A DNA stretch of 64,000 bases, from assembly GCF_014836955.1 (NCBI RefSeq), contig NZ_JACSPV010000007.1:1-64000 (forward strand), read 5' to 3'. The notes under the pieces are model-generated. The model saw nothing but the letters and a program-made list of their open reading frames with translations, searched no databases and was not told where the DNA came from. The position numbers and the translations under genes were made by a program. Source of the DNA: Bacillus norwichensis. GTDB lineage: Bacteria > Bacillota > Bacilli > Bacillales > Bacillaceae_C. Below are positions 63,614 to 64,000 of this stretch, in pieces. Within the stretch, counting starts at the first letter, position 1. Each line of letters starts with the position of its first letter.

Positions 63614-64000
63614 ATGGCGTTAAACGTAGCCAAGATTCATGATTTATTTGACCAGTTTACGGAGTTGGTAGAAGGACAAGTTCAGCAAAGTAATTTGGAA
63701 CAAAAACTTACCATTCCTTCTCACATAGGTAAGGGTAACGTGACAAGAACACGGATTCGTCCCGGTATGGAAATTATGATGACGGATATTACTTTCAAGC
63801 AAGATATGAAACTTCAAATTCAGGAATCCTGCCAATTATTTGAATTGAGTTATTGTATTAGTGGCGAGATCCATTGCGATTGGAACGGCAAGAGCAGCCA
63901 TACGATTTCACAAACGGGGAATGTCCTCTTTCTAGAGGATGTTCGAGTCTTTGAAGAAAAAAAAGCAGATATCCGAAATCAGCTTCTTGAAATAAGGTTC
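63614..64000 (+). CDS. AraC-family transcriptional regulator, N-terminal part
   Basis: Open to the window end (129 codons seen). AAGGAG lies before ATG 63614. The visible part (VTRTRIRPGMEIMMTDITF, LFELSYCISGEIHCDWNGK) is the cupin-like sensor domain of PchR-type AraC regulators, which often respond to siderophores or lipids. The DNA-binding domain would lie beyond the edge. Likely controlled through the palindromes upstream. Confidence 0.7.
   Translation, partial: MALNVAKIHDLFDQFTELVEGQVQQSNLEQKLTIPSHIGKGNVTRTRIRPGMEIMMTDITFKQDMKLQIQESCQLFELSYCISGEIHCDWNGKSSHTISQTGNVLFLEDVRVFEEKKADIRNQLLEIRF

Overview
The window comes from a low-GC Gram-positive spore-former of the Bacillaceae (Bacillus sensu lato). 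Signs of this are the gene order rapZ-mgfK-whiA-crh, trxB next to a YvcD-like TPR protein, hprK-lgt-yvoD-ppaX-yvoF, uvrB-uvrA, a CtsR box before clpP, PhoP boxes before pstS, a YjcZ-type small protein, and strong AGGAGG ribosome binding sites.

Positions 1 to about 20,530 are an A+T-rich integrated element, a prophage or phage-like island, inserted at the 3' end of a tRNA-Arg(CCG) gene (20533-20604, minus). A tyrosine integrase sits beside the tRNA. Leftward genes encode an AEP-type primase, a 937-residue single-chain RNA polymerase of the YonO/QDE-1 (double-psi-beta-barrel) type, an HNH protein, small and large terminase subunits, a second tyrosine recombinase next to a 13-7-13 inverted repeat, and the broken start of a portal gene at the window edge. 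A lysogeny control region (13.6-14.8 kb) separates the leftward lytic-type genes from a rightward CI-like repressor. A second regulator with its own palindromic sites and a lipoprotein gene follow. Between 17.3 and 18.7 kb lie a decayed, internally duplicated ParB-like gene and a noncoding stretch rich in inverted repeats.

Positions 20.6-47 kb are chromosomal core: proteolysis (clpP), carbon-catabolite and cell-wall regulation (crh, mgfK, rapZ, hprK), thioredoxin reductase, lipoprotein maturation (lgt), pyrophosphatase (ppaX) and excision repair (uvrB-uvrA with a LexA box). After these come an amino-acid permease, a PadR-controlled membrane protein with a frameshift, an ECF sigma-factor cluster, a HAD phosphatase, a drug/metabolite transporter, csbA and an HD-domain nucleotidase.

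Positions 47-57 kb form one leftward phosphate and metal block: CzrA-like repressor, Zn/Cd P-type ATPase, PhoP-PhoR, PstS-C-A-B and PhoU. The rest holds a 7Fe ferredoxin, small proteins, CcdA, a DUF4003 protein and the start of an AraC-family regulator behind three near-identical operator-like palindromes.

Two families of short dispersed repeats are scattered through the chromosomal part. One looks like a non-autonomous IS200/IS605-type element sitting directly on gene ends. The other has tandem units of about 58 bp containing a hairpin with compensatory changes.
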